6,350 nt of DNA from NCBI GenBank assembly GCA_002772605.1, contig PFDS01000046.1, forward strand, positions 1-6,350, read 5' to 3'. A program made the translations under genes and the position numbers. The first letter of the stretch is position 1, and the number at the start of each line of letters is the position of its first letter. The notes under the pieces are model-generated. The model saw only the letters and a list, made by a program, of their open reading frames with translations. It was not told the origin of the DNA and made no database searches. The stretch comes from Candidatus Peregrinibacteria bacterium CG10_big_fil_rev_8_21_14_0_10_49_16 (GTDB lineage Bacteria; Patescibacteriota; Gracilibacteria; Peribacterales; Peribacteraceae). Below, piece by piece: positions 5,202-6,350 of this stretch.

Positions 5202-6350
5202 ATGTCTGATACGTTTCGTTCTCTCTTCTCCGGTCAGCAACAAAAGTCATCGAGTAATGGACCTTTGGATGAATCTTCGCGTGAAGTGCGGCCGGATGTT
5301 CTCGCTGGAGCAACTATTCGTGTTCTTGGTGCTGGCGGAGGCGGATCGAATGCGGTTGCACGTATGGTCAATGCAAAACTGAAGGGTGTGGATTTTATTG
5401 TAGTCAATACGGATGTGCAGGCTTTGTACCATAATCCCGCTGCACAGAAGATTACCATTGGGCGTGGTACAACACGGGGACTGGGAGCCGGGTCCAACCC
5501 GGATATTGGAAAGCGTGCGGCAGAGGAAAGTACGGAACAAATTAAGGCAGAACTGGAAGGGACAGATATGCTCTTTATTACTGCAGGTCTTGGTGGTGGT
5601 ACGGGAAGTGGCAGCATTCCCATTATTGCAGAATTGGCGCGAAGTATGGGTATTCTGACTGTGGGTGTGGTCACGAAGCCGTTTAGTTTTGAGGGATTTA
5701 AGCGTAAAAAGAATGCAGATGATGCTTTGGAAAATCTGAAGGGAAAGGTCGATACGCTCATTACGATTCCCAATGATCGCATTCTTTCACTTATCGACAA
5801 GACCACTCCTCTCACTGAAGCATTCGAAGTGGTTGATGAGGTGTTACAACATGCGATTGAGGGTATTTCGAGTCTCATTACATTGCACGGACTTGTGAAC
5901 GTGGACTTTGCGGACGTGAAGGCTATTATGCAGGATGCGGGAACGGCGCTCATGGGAATTGGCTATGGTACGGGGGATAGTCGTGCAGCAGAAGCAGCAC
6001 GTGCAGCGATTGACAGTCCGCTTCTTGAACTTTCCATCAATGGCGCACAGGGCATTCTCTTTAATGTCACAGGAGGATCTGATCTCTCCATGTTTGAAGT
6101 GGATGAAGCGGCACGCATTGTGACGGAAACAGCAGCACCTGAAGCGAATGTGATTTTCGGTGCCGTTATTGATGAGGCGTACACGGGACAGGTGAAGTGT
6201 ACGGTGATTGCTACGGGATTCGATGCGCATGAAACGTCATCTTCTCCCATGCTCAGTACTCCTGTGCAGAAGTACATGAAAGGAGATGGAAAATGGGCAG
6301 AGTTGCAGGCTCAATATCAGGAGTCCGGTCGTTCAGGTGGGCGGCAGGCA
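5202..6350 (+). CDS. ftsZ: Cell division protein FtsZ (tubulin-like GTPase), C-terminus beyond the window
   Basis: FtsZ polymerises with GTP into the Z-ring that directs septum formation. The window holds 383 codons and the frame is still open at the last base. Motifs: T1 loop LGAGGGGSNAVARM (42-55), NTD (69-71), GLGAGSNPDIGKRAAEE (93-109), tubulin signature GGGTGSG (131-137), TKPFSFEG (158-165), IPNDRIL (189-195), and T7 synergy loop NVDFADVK (233-240) with catalytic D235 and D238, followed by the C-terminal domain ending near ATGF (337-340). The GTPase core is intact. About 38 residues precede the first beta strand, a polar Gln/Ser-rich N-terminal extension longer than the E. coli one. After residue 340 the sequence is linker-like; the conserved tail peptide that binds FtsA lies outside. 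The ATG is five bases after the ftsA stop, with no Shine-Dalgarno sequence, suggesting coupled translation. Confidence 0.96.
   Translation, partial: MSDTFRSLFSGQQQKSSSNGPLDESSREVRPDVLAGATIRVLGAGGGGSNAVARMVNAKLKGVDFIVVNTDVQALYHNPAAQKITIGRGTTRGLGAGSNPDIGKRAAEESTEQIKAELEGTDMLFITAGLGGGTGSGSIPIIAELARSMGILTVGVVTKPFSFEGFKRKKNADDALENLKGKVDTLITIPNDRILSLIDKTTPLTEAFEVVDEVLQHAIEGISSLITLHGLVNVDFADVKAIMQDAGTALMGIGYGTGDSRAAEAARAAIDSPLLELSINGAQGILFNVTGGSDLSMFEVDEAARIVTETAAPEANVIFGAVIDEAYTGQVKCTVIATGFDAHETSSSPMLSTPVQKYMKGDGKWAELQAQYQESGRSGGRQA

Noticed and set aside
5234..5953. 239-residue minus-strand open frame opposite ftsZ
   Set aside because: Its low-complexity Ser/Ala/Pro/Arg-rich translation is the mirror of ftsZ codon usage; the plus strand carries all FtsZ motifs.
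1..6350. UGA recoded as glycine (code 25)
   Set aside because: TGA ends the unknown gene, the GT5-like gene and the exonuclease at sensible protein ends, and glycines in conserved motifs are encoded by GGN.
1..6350. CRISPR array, insertion sequence, tRNA, rRNA or phage genes
   Set aside because: I saw no spaced direct repeats, transposase motifs, terminal inverted repeats, or cloverleaf-like T-arm signatures. The only tandem repeat is the 7-base array at 2762-2796.

Overview
The window looks like an ordinary bacterial chromosome segment of moderate GC content. It carries wall-synthesis, DNA-metabolism and cell-division genes, with no sign of mobile elements, CRISPR arrays, tRNA or rRNA. Several traits suggest a reduced-genome lineage, and I lean towards Patescibacteria/CPR, possibly a Peregrinibacteria-like organism. 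These traits are a Mur ligase with a much reduced N-terminal domain, a standalone Pol I-type 5'-3' exonuclease, a half-length glycosyltransferase, tight gene packing and mostly Shine-Dalgarno-less starts. The placement is an inference from gene style, not from a marker tree. UGA acts as a stop codon at three gene ends, so the UGA=Gly code of Gracilibacteria/Absconditabacteria does not apply.

Layout. Positions 1-1360 (minus strand) hold a two-gene unit: a MurE-like ligase followed by the start of rnhB (RNase HII), the two overlapping by 11 bases. A 71-base divergent gap follows. Positions 1432-2085 (plus) encode a 217-residue protein I do not recognise. It converges on a 196-residue, glycogen-synthase-like (GT5) C-terminal-domain protein on the minus strand (2080-2670), and the two genes share the palindromic hexamer TCATGA as their Ser-stop ends. 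A 126-base AT-rich divergent gap ends in five phased 7-base units that abut the ATG of a Pol I-type 5'-3' exonuclease (2797-3750, plus). After a 210-base gap come ftsA (3961-5196) and ftsZ (5202 to beyond the window end), five bases apart.

How the genes fit together. FtsZ forms the division ring and FtsA tethers it to the membrane. The Mur ligase feeds the peptidoglycan that division needs. RNase HII and the 5'-3' exonuclease both act on RNA in DNA or on flaps during Okazaki-fragment and repair processing. The exonuclease ends in QMTLF, which resembles a beta-clamp-binding pentapeptide, so the protein could reach its substrates through the sliding clamp without a fused polymerase. No clearly new multi-gene system is visible. 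The most interesting points are that clamp-like tail, the phased repeat at the exonuclease start, the altered substrate motifs of the Mur ligase, and the unknown gene paired with the truncated glycosyltransferase.
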